DNA of 64,000 bases from Metabacillus sp. KUDC1714 (GTDB lineage Bacteria; Bacillota; Bacilli; Bacillales; Bacillaceae). Each line of letters opens with the position of its first letter. Within the stretch, counting starts at the first letter, position 1. The stretch spans positions 2,979,501 through 3,043,500 of the forward strand of contig NZ_CP055263.1 of the NCBI RefSeq assembly GCF_014217835.1. Reading direction: 5' to 3'. The translations under genes were made by a program, and so were the position numbers. Under the pieces are notes generated by a model. The model was not told where the DNA came from and searched no databases. It worked only from the letters and a program-made list of their open reading frames with translations. Below are positions 35,608-45,046 of the stretch, one piece after another.

Positions 35608-37710
35608 TTGAATACCTTATTAACTATTAATCTTGTAGCATTTCTATTAGTTACAGCTTATGCGGTGTATTTATTTGTTTACCTTGTAATAACACGATAT
35701 GAATATATAAAATTAGGCCGAAAAGTAGAATTTGACTTGAAATTAAAAGAGCGAATAGACAAGGTGAAGGTAAACGTCTTTGGACAAAAGAAACTTTTAA
35801 AAGATAAAAAGAGCGGTTTCATTCACGTCCTCTTTTTCTACGGATTTATTCTTGTTCAATTTGGGGCAATAGATTTTATTATAAAAGGGCTTGTTCCAGG
35901 AGCTCATCTACCTTTTGGCAAACTTTACCCGGCGTTTACTTTTTTCCAAGAAATTGTCACCCTTCTTATATTAGTTGCTGTTATTTGGGCATTTCATCGC
36001 CGCTATATTGAAAAACTTGTTCGTTTAAAACGGGGATTTAAATCAGGTCTTGTGCTACTGTTTATAGGCGGTCTAATGATTTCAGTTTTGTTTGGAAATG
36101 GAATGTCTATCATTTGGAATAACCATGGGCTAACTTCTGCAGAACCTATTGCATCAACATTTGCATTTCTTTTCAATGGATTAAATGAAAAAGCCGCTAT
36201 TACTTTGTTTTATATAGCATGGTGGGTCCATTTACTATTTTTACTAACCTTCTTAGTATATGTACCACAGTCAAAGCATGCACATTTAATTGCAGGACCT
36301 GCAAATGTATTTTTTAATCGACTGTCAAAACCTGGAAAGCTTGAAAAAATTGATTTTGAAGATGAAACACAGGAAACATTTGGGGTAGGCAATATCGAGG
36401 ATTTCTCACAGCATCAGTTAATCGATCTATATGCTTGTGTTGAATGCGGTCGTTGCACCAATATGTGTCCAGCTACAAGTACAGGTAAGGTTTTGTCGCC
36501 AATGGATTTAATTTTGAAGCTTCGTGATCATTTGACAAATAAAGGAGCTGCCATTACTTCTAAATCACCTTGGGTCCCAGTACAACTTTTTAGTCATACA
36601 AAAGGGAACCAGTTAGCGATGATGGCAGCTGCAAGTGGTGCAACTGAGACAGCTGCAACTGTTGATTACAACCCTGCATTAATAGGGGATGTTATTACAG
36701 AGGAAGAAATATGGGCGTGCACAACTTGTCGAAACTGTGAAGATCAATGCCCAGTAATGAATGAGCATGTTGATAAAATCATTGATTTGCGACGCTATCT
36801 GGTTTTAACAGAAGGTAAAATGGATGGTGAAGCACAAAGGGCAATGACAAATATTGAACGTCAAGGTAATCCATGGGGATTAAATAGAAAAGAACGAGAA
36901 AATTGGCGGGAAAACCGAGATGATGTTATGATTTCGACTGTGAAAGAGTTTAAAAAAGAAGGAAAAGAGTTTGAATATCTATTATGGGTAGGTTCAATGG
37001 GATCATATGACAATCGAAGCCAAAAAATTGCCTTATCATTTGCAAAACTTTTAAATGAAGCGAATGTAGCATTTGCAATTTTAGGAAATAAGGAAAAAAA
37101 TTCTGGTGATACACCGCGCCGTTTAGGAAATGAATTTTTATTTCAAGAACTTGCGACTAAAAATATCGAAGAGTTTGAGAAAAACGGTGTAACAAAAATT
37201 GTAACGATTGACCCTCACGCATATAATATTTTTAAAAATGAATATCCTGATTTTGGTTTAAATGCAGAAGTATATCACCATACCGAGCTTTTAGCAGATC
37301 TCATAAAGGATGGAAGGTTAAAACCAGTTTTTGAAGTTAATGAAACGATTACTTACCATGACTCATGCTATTTAGGCCGATATAATGAGGTTTATGAGCC
37401 TCCGCGACAAATTTTGCATTCAATACCAGGTATTAAGCTAGTTGAAATGGAGAGAAATCGTGAAACCGGCATGTGTTGCGGTGCAGGTGGCGGGTTAATG
37501 TGGATGGAGGAAACGACAGGTTCCCGCATTAATGTAACAAGAACTGAACAAGCGCTTAAGGTTAATCCAACAGTTATTAGTTCAGGATGCCCCTACTGTT
37601 TGACAATGCTAAGTGATGGAACAAAAGCAAAGCAGGTTGAAGAACAAATTAATACGTTTGATGTAGTTGAATTATTAGAAAGATCAATTGTTGGGAAACA
37701 GTTGGAATAG
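35608..37710 (+). CDS. fadF: Membrane Fe-S oxidoreductase, FadF/HdrD-like (ETF:quinone)
   Basis: 700 residues starting at a TTG 9 bases after GAGGGG. The first 240 residues hold about six membrane helices of the nitrate-reductase-gamma type with likely heme-binding histidines. Two 4Fe-4S motifs follow (CVECGRCTNMCP and CTTCRNCEDQCP), then two CCG domains (CYLGRYNEVYEPPRQ, CCGAGGGLMW, SGCPYC). The length matches FadF (YwjF) of B. subtilis. Together with EtfAB it would carry electrons from acyl-CoA oxidation to menaquinone. A terminator follows. Confidence 0.92.
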   Translation: MNTLLTINLVAFLLVTAYAVYLFVYLVITRYEYIKLGRKVEFDLKLKERIDKVKVNVFGQKKLLKDKKSGFIHVLFFYGFILVQFGAIDFIIKGLVPGAHLPFGKLYPAFTFFQEIVTLLILVAVIWAFHRRYIEKLVRLKRGFKSGLVLLFIGGLMISVLFGNGMSIIWNNHGLTSAEPIASTFAFLFNGLNEKAAITLFYIAWWVHLLFLLTFLVYVPQSKHAHLIAGPANVFFNRLSKPGKLEKIDFEDETQETFGVGNIEDFSQHQLIDLYACVECGRCTNMCPATSTGKVLSPMDLILKLRDHLTNKGAAITSKSPWVPVQLFSHTKGNQLAMMAAASGATETAATVDYNPALIGDVITEEEIWACTTCRNCEDQCPVMNEHVDKIIDLRRYLVLTEGKMDGEAQRAMTNIERQGNPWGLNRKERENWRENRDDVMISTVKEFKKEGKEFEYLLWVGSMGSYDNRSQKIALSFAKLLNEANVAFAILGNKEKNSGDTPRRLGNEFLFQELATKNIEEFEKNGVTKIVTIDPHAYNIFKNEYPDFGLNAEVYHHTELLADLIKDGRLKPVFEVNETITYHDSCYLGRYNEVYEPPRQILHSIPGIKLVEMERNRETGMCCGAGGGLMWMEETTGSRINVTRTEQALKVNPTVISSGCPYCLTMLSDGTKAKQVEEQINTFDVVELLERSIVGKQLE

Positions 37711-37731
37711 TAAAATATTAATAGATGTAAT

Positions 37732-37770
37732 AATGGGAGTCACTTGTATGTAATGTGACTCCCATTTTAT
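37732..37770 (+). terminator. Terminator of the etfBA-fadF operon
   Basis: AATGGGAGTCAC (37732-37743) pairs perfectly with GTGACTCCCATT (37755-37766), followed by TTATT. It ends the operon 22 bases after its stop codon. The next 490 bases up to 38257 show no supportable gene. Confidence 0.85.
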
Positions 37771-38257
37771 TGTTTACTCGGAAATTATAAAATTCTTGAA
37801 CTGGACGTAATTCGGTTTAGAAGAGATTAGGGACATACAAGGGCAGTAAATGCGATAGGACGTCAATTTTTTTACTGCCAGAGCTATAACAGAACTGAAA
37901 TTACACTCCTCTTTAATAAGACATCGAACACTTGGGCTCATCCTTTTTTCATTTACCTATGCAAACTTAAGTAAATCAAAGAAGCAAAGTTTAGGTGATT
38001 GTTCATATAAGTCCGATAAGTCTTGCAAAAAATTCCCATACGGAGTTACTCAGTTCATATGTTGCTAATCTACGCTTTTGTTTTTGCTCTATTAATTTAT
38101 AATGGAGATTCTACAGTAATTATCATAGCAGTGTAAATAGTAAGTGAAAATGGGGCTTAGTTAAGGTACTGAACCGTTTTAGTTCAAATGATTGCATCTT
38201 TTTGAACTAAAGCACTCGTTCGTAAAATAAATTAAATATGATTTTTTTTCGATACTC

Positions 38258-38679
38258 TCACGTTGTTTTATTTTTAATAATTAACCATTTAAAAAAGATT
38301 CCAAGACAAATAAATATATGTTTCCAATTGTTTAATTCATAAATTCCCAACCAAACACAAAAGGGTTCAAAAACGTATAAGAAAATAAAAGCAGCTAAGG
38401 TCATTGCAATATTAAACGATTTCCATGTAGGAAAATATTGATAAATTTATCATATAAACAAAGTGGTAAAGGGGCAATATCAATTACTACAACTGGAGGG
38501 ATTAAAGGAAATAACATATTGGGGTATCCACATAATATAAACGAAACTCTTATAACATCTAATAATATCACTATTGTTGTTATCATAAATCCATATAATA
38601 AAATTTCCACTATTTTTGATTTATCCATCAATTTGCAGCAGTACATAAATTCATGTACTTTTTCTAAAATTTGTGTGAA
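38258..38679 (-). pseudogene. CBO0543-family membrane protein, frameshifted
   Basis: On the minus strand the first frame reads ILLDVIRVSFILCGYPNMLF and then PLIPPVVVIDIAPLPLCLYD. Near 38425-38440 the reading shifts to a second frame, with TWKSFNIAMTLAAFIFLYVF, FEPFCVWLGIYELNNWKHIF and a stop at 38258-38260. Joined, the pieces give a typical CBO0543-type membrane protein related to the one at 7043-7612. The N-terminus is not clear. A one-base frameshift and no recognisable start make it a probable pseudogene. Confidence 0.65.
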
Positions 38680-38730
38680 TTACTTTGCTAAATACTATGT
38701 TAAAACACTATAAACACAGAAATACCAATA

Positions 38731-38769
38731 AAAAAACGGGGTACTAATCAACGTGCGATTAGAACCCCT
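38731..38769 (-). terminator. Terminator of the dctQM unit
   Basis: Read on the minus strand, GGGGTTCTAATC pairs with GATTAGTACCCC (one mismatch) around a 7-base loop. G and then a run of T residues (the A-run at 38731-38737 on the plus strand) follow. It lies 104 bases beyond the dctM stop. Confidence 0.7.
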
Positions 38770-38872
38770 AATTCGTATGCGATTTATTGTTTATCCTCGA
38801 TAACTTAACCCGTTAGTAAGTTAGGGTCCCCTCTTAATAATGTGCTAGTCCAAGGTGAAATACTTTTCAGTG

Positions 38873-40156
38873 TTATTGTTTTAGTAAGTATGGTAGAAAC
38901 GTAGCAATTTGCGGAATCAAAATAATGATTACTAATGCTATGACCATTGCTAAGATGAATGGGATTATTGCTATAGATATTCGCTCAATAGAGAGCTTAG
39001 ATATACCTGAAGCAACAAATAGATTTAAACCAACAGGTGGAGTTAATAAACCAATCTCTGCTCCTATTACTAAAATGATGCCAAAATGTATAGGGTCAAT
39101 TCCCAATTGAGTAACGACTGGAAGGAAAAGTGGTGTGAAAATGATCAATATAGAAAGTGTTTCCATAAAAGTCCCTGCAATTAGTACAATCAGACCTATT
39201 AAGAGAAGAATAATTAACGGGTTGCTTGATAAATTTATGACAAAATTTCCGATAATAGATGGTATATGATATATAGCAATTAATTTAGAAAAAGCAGCAG
39301 CTGTACTAAGAATAATTAAAATTGCTCCAGTCATTATTGACGAGGAAATGATAGACTTTTTAATTTGTTGTAAATTAAGCTCTTTATATACAAAGATACC
39401 AATTATAAAAGCATAGATCACAGCAATAACAGCAGATTCGGTTGGAGTGAAAATACCTCCGTAAACTCCTCCTAATATAATGAAGGGGGTTAAAAGAGCC
39501 CATTTTGCTTCCCAGAAAGTACTAAATACCTCTTTCCAGTCAATTTTTTCACCACTGCCTGTGTAACCTCTTTTTTTAGATATGATTATGATAGCCCCAA
39601 TTAAAAACAATACAGCAATAACACCAGGTCCGAATCCTGCTAAGAACATGTCACTAATCGAAACATTAGCAATTATTCCATAAATAATAAGAGGGATAGA
39701 AGGTGGAATTAAAATACCTAATCCGCCTCCAGAAGCAGAAACGGCCGCTGAAAACTCAGGGCTATATCCTTTTTTGACCATAGCAGGGAACATAATGGTT
39801 CCTATTGCAGCAACTGTAGCAGGAGATGAACCAGATAAGGCTGCAAAGAAAAGACAAGACATCATTGTAACAAGAGCTAAACCACCTGTAAACGTTTTCA
39901 TTAGTGAGTTTGCAAATGCGATTATTCGTGTAGATAATCCACCTGTTTCCATGAGAGATCCTGCCAAAATAAAAAACGGAATAGCCATAAGGGGAAAAGA
40001 ATCTAAGGCTGTAAAAGCACTTTGAGTAAGAAAAGCAGCGGGTATCCCGGAAATAATTAAAGAAATGACAACGGCAATTCCAATTGAAACAGCTATCGGT
40101 ATACCGACAAAGAGACAGAGTATTAATACTGATCCTAAAGCAACACTAGCAGTCAT
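38873..40156 (-). CDS. dctM: TRAP transporter large permease (DctM-like)
   Basis: 427 residues, almost entirely hydrophobic with about 12 helices. DctM signatures include LIPPSIPLIIYGIIANVSIS, GIFTPTESAVIAVIYAF and GAEIGLLTPPVGLNLFVASG. It lies 13 bases after dctQ on the minus strand. The binding protein of the same transporter is encoded divergently at 40984. TRAP systems use a sodium gradient to import organic acids. Confidence 0.94.
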   Translation of the reverse strand: MTASVALGSVLILCLFVGIPIAVSIGIAVVISLIISGIPAAFLTQSAFTALDSFPLMAIPFFILAGSLMETGGLSTRIIAFANSLMKTFTGGLALVTMMSCLFFAALSGSSPATVAAIGTIMFPAMVKKGYSPEFSAAVSASGGGLGILIPPSIPLIIYGIIANVSISDMFLAGFGPGVIAVLFLIGAIIIISKKRGYTGSGEKIDWKEVFSTFWEAKWALLTPFIILGGVYGGIFTPTESAVIAVIYAFIIGIFVYKELNLQQIKKSIISSSIMTGAILIILSTAAAFSKLIAIYHIPSIIGNFVINLSSNPLIILLLIGLIVLIAGTFMETLSILIIFTPLFLPVVTQLGIDPIHFGIILVIGAEIGLLTPPVGLNLFVASGISKLSIERISIAIIPFILAMVIALVIIILIPQIATFLPYLLKQ

Positions 40157-40169
40157 ATGAATCTCCTCC

Positions 40170-40715
40170 TTATATTATATGTTGATTATTGTTTTTACCG
40201 TTAGTTGTTGAATGATCTTGAGGGTTTAATTGATTAGTAGAATTAATATCAAGCCTTCTTAACCACATATTTTGTATAATTCTAATTGACATTATTGTAA
40301 AACCAATCGGAATGATTAAATAAACATACCCCATATTAATTCGGGTTACAGCAGATACCTGAATAGAACCCATTAATTCTTGAACCATTTTTGAACCATA
40401 AAAAATCATATAAATGTTAAAAGCAAGCCAACAAATATCTGAAACGTAATAAATCTTATTGCCAATTATTTTTGAAAGAAGTTTTTCCCCGACCTCCATT
40501 TTAAGATGAGCGTTATGCTTTGCGGCTAACGAGATCGCGATATAAACCAACCATATAAATATAAATCTAGCTAACTCTTCAGTCCAATCCAAAGGAAAAT
40601 TAAATATAAATCGCGATAAAACTTGAGCACCAACTAAAATAGTCATTGAAGAAAATAAGATAATACATATATATTCTTCAAAATGGGCATTGATTGCTTT
40701 GGCAATATTCTTCAT
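40170..40715 (-). CDS. dctQ: TRAP transporter small permease (DctQ-like)
   Basis: 181 residues with four membrane helices. The DctQ pattern is visible: FNFPLDWTEELARFIFIWLV, AAKHNAHLKMEV and IPIGFTIMSIRIIQN. The start ATG follows GGAGAG on the minus strand. The last 25 residues are polar and Asn/Gln-rich. First gene of the two-gene minus-strand unit, with a TTATCGATAA site 61 bases upstream of its start. Confidence 0.92.
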   Translation of the reverse strand: MKNIAKAINAHFEEYICIILFSSMTILVGAQVLSRFIFNFPLDWTEELARFIFIWLVYIAISLAAKHNAHLKMEVGEKLLSKIIGNKIYYVSDICWLAFNIYMIFYGSKMVQELMGSIQVSAVTRINMGYVYLIIPIGFTIMSIRIIQNMWLRRLDINSTNQLNPQDHSTTNGKNNNQHII

Positions 40716-40775
40716 TCGTTTTATTCTCTCCTTTTAGAAAATTTATGTAATAGTAAACTCATCCCCTATTATATT

Positions 40776-40785
40776 TTATCGATAA
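40776..40785. promoter_or_regulatory. TTATCGATAA operator for dctQM
   Basis: A perfect 10-base palindrome in the divergent region, nearer to dctQ. It has the same core as the sites at 33672, 33780, 40873, 44966 and 49922. The minus-strand promoter elements for dctQM are not clear. Confidence 0.68.
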
Positions 40786-40833
40786 TCTAAAAGTAAAGCT
40801 TTGTTTAGGAATAATTTTAATTTTAAAATTATT

Positions 40834-40884
40834 TTGACAATACAAAATAAACTTGGTATTGTAACTTTATAGATTATCGATAAT
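40834..40884 (+). promoter_or_regulatory. dctP promoter with ATTATCGATAAT operator
   Basis: TTGACA (40834-40839), a 17-base spacer and TATTGT (40857-40862) form the promoter, and ATTATCGATAAT lies at 40873-40884 near the transcription start. The layout repeats that of the etfBA promoter, including the TTGACAAT flank. Confidence 0.78.
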
Positions 40885-40983
40885 GTATATCTCGTAATCT
40901 AAAAGGGGGGATAAATCTTAGAGTATCTTTAATTTTGTTAATAGTTGTTGGTTTACTAATACTTTTCTAAAGGGGGAATACTT

Positions 40984-42033
40984 ATTAAAACGAAAACTAG
41001 TTTGATTGCATTGGTATTTGTTCTTTTATTAGGCATTCTTGCAGGTTGTTCTGAGGGTGACACAACTAGCTCCACTACTCCTAAAAATGAAGAAAGTTCA
41101 ACAACCGCAGCTGTTATCAAAATTGGGTCAGTAAATTCAGATAAACATACGCTTTATAAGGGGTATGAAAAATTCCAAGAAATTGTCCAAGAAAAAACAG
41201 ATGGAAGAATTAAAGTAGAAATTTATCCAAATGGTCAATTAGGTGACGACCGTACAATGATAGAAGGATTACAGTTTGGAACTTTAGAGGCTGTTGGTGT
41301 TTCAACATCTATGTTAGCAAACTGGGCACCTCCAATGTTAGCTTTCGATTTACCATTTGCATTCCCTGAACAAAACGTAGCTTACCAAGTCTTAGATGGT
41401 CCATATGGGAAAAAAGCAGGTAAGATGCTAGAAAAAGAGGGTCTTGTTCTTCTAGCTTATATGGAAAATGGGTATAGACATTTAACAAATAATAAAAAAG
41501 AAGTAAAAACTGTCGAAGATGTTGCCGATTTGAAGATTCGTACGATGCAAACCCCTTTACACCTTGCCACATGGGAAGCTTTAGAAGCTAAACCAACACC
41601 AATGGCTTATACAGAGTTATTTACAGCAATGCAACAAGGAGTAATAGATGGCCAAGAAAATCCTTACGGAAACATGGCCTTGGATAAATTTTATGAAGTC
41701 CAAAAATATATGACTGTTACAAATCATGTATATAATCCTATGGGTCTTGTGATTTCTAAAAAATTCTTAGATGGACTTAGCCAGGAAGATAAACAGATTA
41801 TAAAAGAAGCCGCTGTTACTGCTGGAAATTTCCAACGTGAATTAAACCAAAAGGAAAATGAAAAATTCAAACAAATCCTTGTTGACAATGGAATGAAGAT
41901 AACAGAACTAACACCTGAAGCATATGAAGGATTTAAAAATAAGGTTCAAAGTGTATATGAAGATTTCAGCAATGAAATTGGAAAAGAGCACATGGATGAA
42001 TTTTTAGCAGAAGTTGAAAAACACAGTAAATAG
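40984..42033 (+). CDS. dctP: TRAP transporter binding lipoprotein (DctP-like), apparent ATT start
   Basis: About 349 residues if it starts at the ATT at 40984, 7 bases after AAAGGGGG. This adds IKTKTS and gives a normal basic signal-peptide N-region; the only standard start, TTG 41002, has no ribosome site. The lipobox is GILAGC. The DctP fold is shown by KIGSVNSDKHTLYKGYEKF, EIYPNGQLGDDRTMIEGLQF, LKIRTMQTPLHLATWEALEA (carboxylate-binding Arg) and VIDGQENPYGNM. It would bind an organic acid outside the cell for DctQM. Confidence 0.9.
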   Translation: MKTKTSLIALVFVLLLGILAGCSEGDTTSSTTPKNEESSTTAAVIKIGSVNSDKHTLYKGYEKFQEIVQEKTDGRIKVEIYPNGQLGDDRTMIEGLQFGTLEAVGVSTSMLANWAPPMLAFDLPFAFPEQNVAYQVLDGPYGKKAGKMLEKEGLVLLAYMENGYRHLTNNKKEVKTVEDVADLKIRTMQTPLHLATWEALEAKPTPMAYTELFTAMQQGVIDGQENPYGNMALDKFYEVQKYMTVTNHVYNPMGLVISKKFLDGLSQEDKQIIKEAAVTAGNFQRELNQKENEKFKQILVDNGMKITELTPEAYEGFKNKVQSVYEDFSNEIGKEHMDEFLAEVEKHSK

Positions 42034-42043
42034 TAGTTAATTT

Positions 42044-42057
42044 TGTAAGCGATTACT
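42044..42057. promoter_or_regulatory. Cre-like site after dctP
   Basis: With its flanking T, TGTAAGCGATTACT fits the CcpA consensus WTGNAANCGNWNNCW exactly. It lies between dctP and the iron alcohol dehydrogenase gene, 10 bases after the stop of dctP. It could give catabolite control of the downstream genes or act as a roadblock. Confidence 0.6.
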
Positions 42058-42130
42058 TACGGTAATCTTTTATGACCAATAGTGAAGTGTAAAACACTTT
42101 CCTTATAAATTTTTTTCAAGGAGGAACATT

Positions 42131-43300
42131 ATGAATTTATTAAAAGATTCGTTTGAATTTGGATTACATACCCAAATTAACTTTGGCATTGGTCGTCTTC
42201 AAGAATTACCTAGCATTATTCAAAAATATCAATATAAAAATATACTTATTTGTACAGATCCAGGGATTGCAAATTCGGGTGCTTTAGACCGTTTGGAGAC
42301 AATACTTAAAAGCGAAAATATTAGTTATGAAGTTTTTACCGAGGTAGAACCAGATCCTACTATAAGAGTTGTTAAAAAAGTTGAGCAATTATATCAAGAG
42401 AAAAACTGTGATGCAATCATTGGATTAGGTGGTGGAAGTTCAATAGATACGGCAAAAGGTGTATCTATTGCTGTTGCTAACCCAGGTGATTTAACGCAAT
42501 TTGAAGGGAAGAATCAAATTCCAAATCGCGGTCCCGATATAATTGCCATCCCCACTACGGCTGGAACTGGGTCAGAGGTTACTCATGCAACCGTATTAAA
42601 AGATGAAGATAGAAAATATAAAATGGGTATTCTTAGCGAACATTTGCATCCAAAAGTAGCAATTTTGGATCCGGAATTGCTTACTACTTTACCAAGAGGT
42701 CTTGCTGCTATTACTGGAATGGATGCACTAAGCCATGCAATTGAATCTTATACATCAAATCAAGCACAGCCAATTACTGAAGCATTAGGTTTGCATGCGA
42801 TTGAACTTATTGGAAAATGGTTAAGACCTTTTGCTGCAGATCGCACAAATTTAGAAGCTGCTTCTAACATGATGCTAGCAAGTACCATTGCTGGTTCAGC
42901 ATTTATTTGGGGAAGAGTGGCAGCAGTCCATGCTTTATCACATCCACTTGGTGGGAGATATAATATTGCTCATGGCTTAGCCAACTCATTGTTATTACCT
43001 GTAGTTATGGAATATAACTTAAGCTCTAACTTTCAAAAATTCAAAAATATTGCGGCCTTACTTGGAGAAAGTGTCCATGATTTAAGTGATCGAACTGCAG
43101 CAGGAAAATCTGTAAAAGCTGTAAATGAGTTAGTAACAGATTTAGAGATTCCAAAGAGTTTGAAGGAGATCAATATTGAATTATCTGAAGAAGAAATTCA
43201 AGTTGTTGCCCAGGAAGCTTTTGATAGTGGAATTGCAAACGCAAATCCTAAGAATGTTTCTGTTAAGGATTTAATTTCTATTATTAACACGATTAAATAA
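42131..43300 (+). CDS. Iron-containing alcohol dehydrogenase
   Basis: 389 residues of the type III (iron-dependent) alcohol dehydrogenase family. Seen: GLGGGSSIDTAKG (NAD pyrophosphate contact), IPTTAGTGSEVT, GMDALSHAIESY, HALSHPLGGRY and NIAHGLANSLLLP, which carry the Asp and three His metal ligands. Together with the aldehyde dehydrogenase 11 bases downstream it would oxidise a short hydroxy-compound to an acid. A 4-hydroxybutyrate-type substrate is one possibility, by family only. Confidence 0.93.
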   Translation: MNLLKDSFEFGLHTQINFGIGRLQELPSIIQKYQYKNILICTDPGIANSGALDRLETILKSENISYEVFTEVEPDPTIRVVKKVEQLYQEKNCDAIIGLGGGSSIDTAKGVSIAVANPGDLTQFEGKNQIPNRGPDIIAIPTTAGTGSEVTHATVLKDEDRKYKMGILSEHLHPKVAILDPELLTTLPRGLAAITGMDALSHAIESYTSNQAQPITEALGLHAIELIGKWLRPFAADRTNLEAASNMMLASTIAGSAFIWGRVAAVHALSHPLGGRYNIAHGLANSLLLPVVMEYNLSSNFQKFKNIAALLGESVHDLSDRTAAGKSVKAVNELVTDLEIPKSLKEINIELSEEEIQVVAQEAFDSGIANANPKNVSVKDLISIINTIK

Positions 43301-43311
43301 GGAGTGTAAAA

Positions 43312-44775
43312 ATGGAAGCTATTAAAAATTCATATATTAAAGTTAATAATTATATCAACGGTAAATGGGTTCCATCTTCTAATAACGAAACAATCACAAG
43401 GGAAAATCCGGCAAACGTTGAGGAAATCGTATCAATCGCTCCAAATTCAACTGAAGAAGATGCAAACAATGCAGTAGAAGCAGCTCAGGAAGCGTTTAAA
43501 TCATGGTCTAAAATCTCTCCTATTAATCGTGGGAAATACCTATATCGCTTTGCAGAGATTTTGGAAGCCCAAAAAGATGAGGTTGCTGAGCTGTTAACAA
43601 AAGAACAAGGTAAGCCACTTAATGAATCTTTAGGCGAAATTAACAAAACGATAAGTGAGGTTCTTTATACAGCTGGAGAAGGATCAAGATTATCGGGAGA
43701 AACCTTGCCAAGTGAAAGGGACAATGTAAACATTCGTACGATTAGAATTCCAAAAGGTGTAATTGCAGCTATTTCACCCTGGAACTTCCCATTAGTTACA
43801 CCACTAAGAAAAATTGCCCCTGCATTAGTTGCAGGTAATACGGTCGTCTTTAAACCAGCAAGCTTAACAGTGGCAATGGGAGCTAAAATCGTAGAACTAT
43901 TTGAACAGGCAGGACTTCCAAAGGGTGTATTAAACTTAATAATTGGATCTGGCAGCCGGGTTGGAAATCAAATTGTCAACCATCCTAAAGTAAAGGGAAT
44001 TACCTTTACTGGTTCAACAGGTGTTGGGTCAAATATTTATGAACAAGCGTCAAAACGATTGGTTCAGGTTCAACTTGAGATGGGTGGTAAAAATGCTGCA
44101 ATCATTTATGATTATGATGATATTGAAGGAGCGATAGGTCAAATCGTGCCAGCCTCATTTGCTGCAGCTGGACAGAGATGTACATCAATTAGCCGCATTA
44201 TTGTCAACGAGAAAGATATTGATCAAGTTGTATCAGCACTGAAGAAAAAGACGGAAACATATGTAATTGGAGATGGGTTAGAAAAAGAGACAACTTTCGG
44301 ACCATTGGTTTCTAAGGACCAGTTAGAAACGACTCAAAAATATGTTCAAATCGGTCAAGAAGAAGGGGCAACATTAATAGCTGGTGGGAATGTTTCTGTT
44401 CAAAAAACGAAAGGTTATTTTTTTGAACCAACTATTTTTACTAACGTAAAACCTAATACAAGAATTGCGAGGGATGAAATTTTCGGACCTATCCTTGTCG
44501 TAATGACAGCAACTAGTTTTAACGAAGCTCTGGATATTTGTAATGACACTGAGTATGGACTTGCAGCTTCTTGCTTCACTCAAAATAAAACCTACCAAGA
44601 TTTATTTGTCAGTCAAGTAAATTCTGGAATGATTCATATAAATAATGGAACAATTAGTGAATCACATGTTCCTTTTGGGGGACTGAAGCATTCAGCTATT
44701 GGACCTTATTCAATCGGCAGTACAGCGAAGGATTTCTTTACAGATATAAAAGTAGTCTATGATGCGACACCCTAA
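43312..44775 (+). CDS. NAD(P)-dependent aldehyde dehydrogenase
   Basis: 487 residues. Catalytic motifs: AISPWNFPLVTP with the catalytic Asn, KPASLTV, FTGSTGVGSNIY, QLEMGGKNAAIIYD (general-base Glu) and AAGQRCTSISR (nucleophile Cys). It is closest in style to succinate-semialdehyde or alpha-ketoglutarate-semialdehyde dehydrogenases. It directly follows the iron alcohol dehydrogenase and ends at a strong terminator, so the two form an alcohol-to-acid pair. Confidence 0.93.
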   Translation: MEAIKNSYIKVNNYINGKWVPSSNNETITRENPANVEEIVSIAPNSTEEDANNAVEAAQEAFKSWSKISPINRGKYLYRFAEILEAQKDEVAELLTKEQGKPLNESLGEINKTISEVLYTAGEGSRLSGETLPSERDNVNIRTIRIPKGVIAAISPWNFPLVTPLRKIAPALVAGNTVVFKPASLTVAMGAKIVELFEQAGLPKGVLNLIIGSGSRVGNQIVNHPKVKGITFTGSTGVGSNIYEQASKRLVQVQLEMGGKNAAIIYDYDDIEGAIGQIVPASFAAAGQRCTSISRIIVNEKDIDQVVSALKKKTETYVIGDGLEKETTFGPLVSKDQLETTQKYVQIGQEEGATLIAGGNVSVQKTKGYFFEPTIFTNVKPNTRIARDEIFGPILVVMTATSFNEALDICNDTEYGLAASCFTQNKTYQDLFVSQVNSGMIHINNGTISESHVPFGGLKHSAIGPYSIGSTAKDFFTDIKVVYDATP

Positions 44776-44829
44776 TATATTTGTTAAATAAATCTATAAT
44801 TTTAATAGAAATGATATTCATCTTAGAAT

Positions 44830-44871
44830 ATGGATCTGATACTTTGCTTTATAGTCAGATCCATTTTTTTA
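44830..44871 (+). terminator. Terminator after the aldehyde dehydrogenase gene
   Basis: ATGGATCTGA (44830-44839) pairs perfectly with TCAGATCCAT (44855-44864), followed by a run of seven T residues. Confidence 0.87.
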
Positions 44872-44965
44872 ATAAATTACGGATTATGATGAAGTTCACA
44901 TTTATTAAAAGTTAACATCTTGTTGTATAGATATTTTTCCAAAATTAACATACCTTCAAACTTAT

Positions 44966-44977
44966 ATTATCGATAAT
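44966..44977. promoter_or_regulatory. ATTATCGATAAT operator upstream of tctC
   Basis: The same palindrome as at the other promoters, with an almost identical flank (ATTATCGATAATCTATAAT) to the etfBA site. It lies about 80 bases before tctC. The -35/-10 elements are not clear here; TACCTT (44951-44956) is a weak -10 candidate. Confidence 0.7.
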
Positions 44978-45046
44978 CTATAATATAAGATAATAATTTG
45001 TTGGTGGGCTAAAAGGTATTTATACCAAAAAATGGGAGGTATTCAT

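Noticed and set aside
41002..42033. TTG 41002 as the dctP start
   Set aside because: No ribosome site, and the signal peptide would lack its basic N-region.
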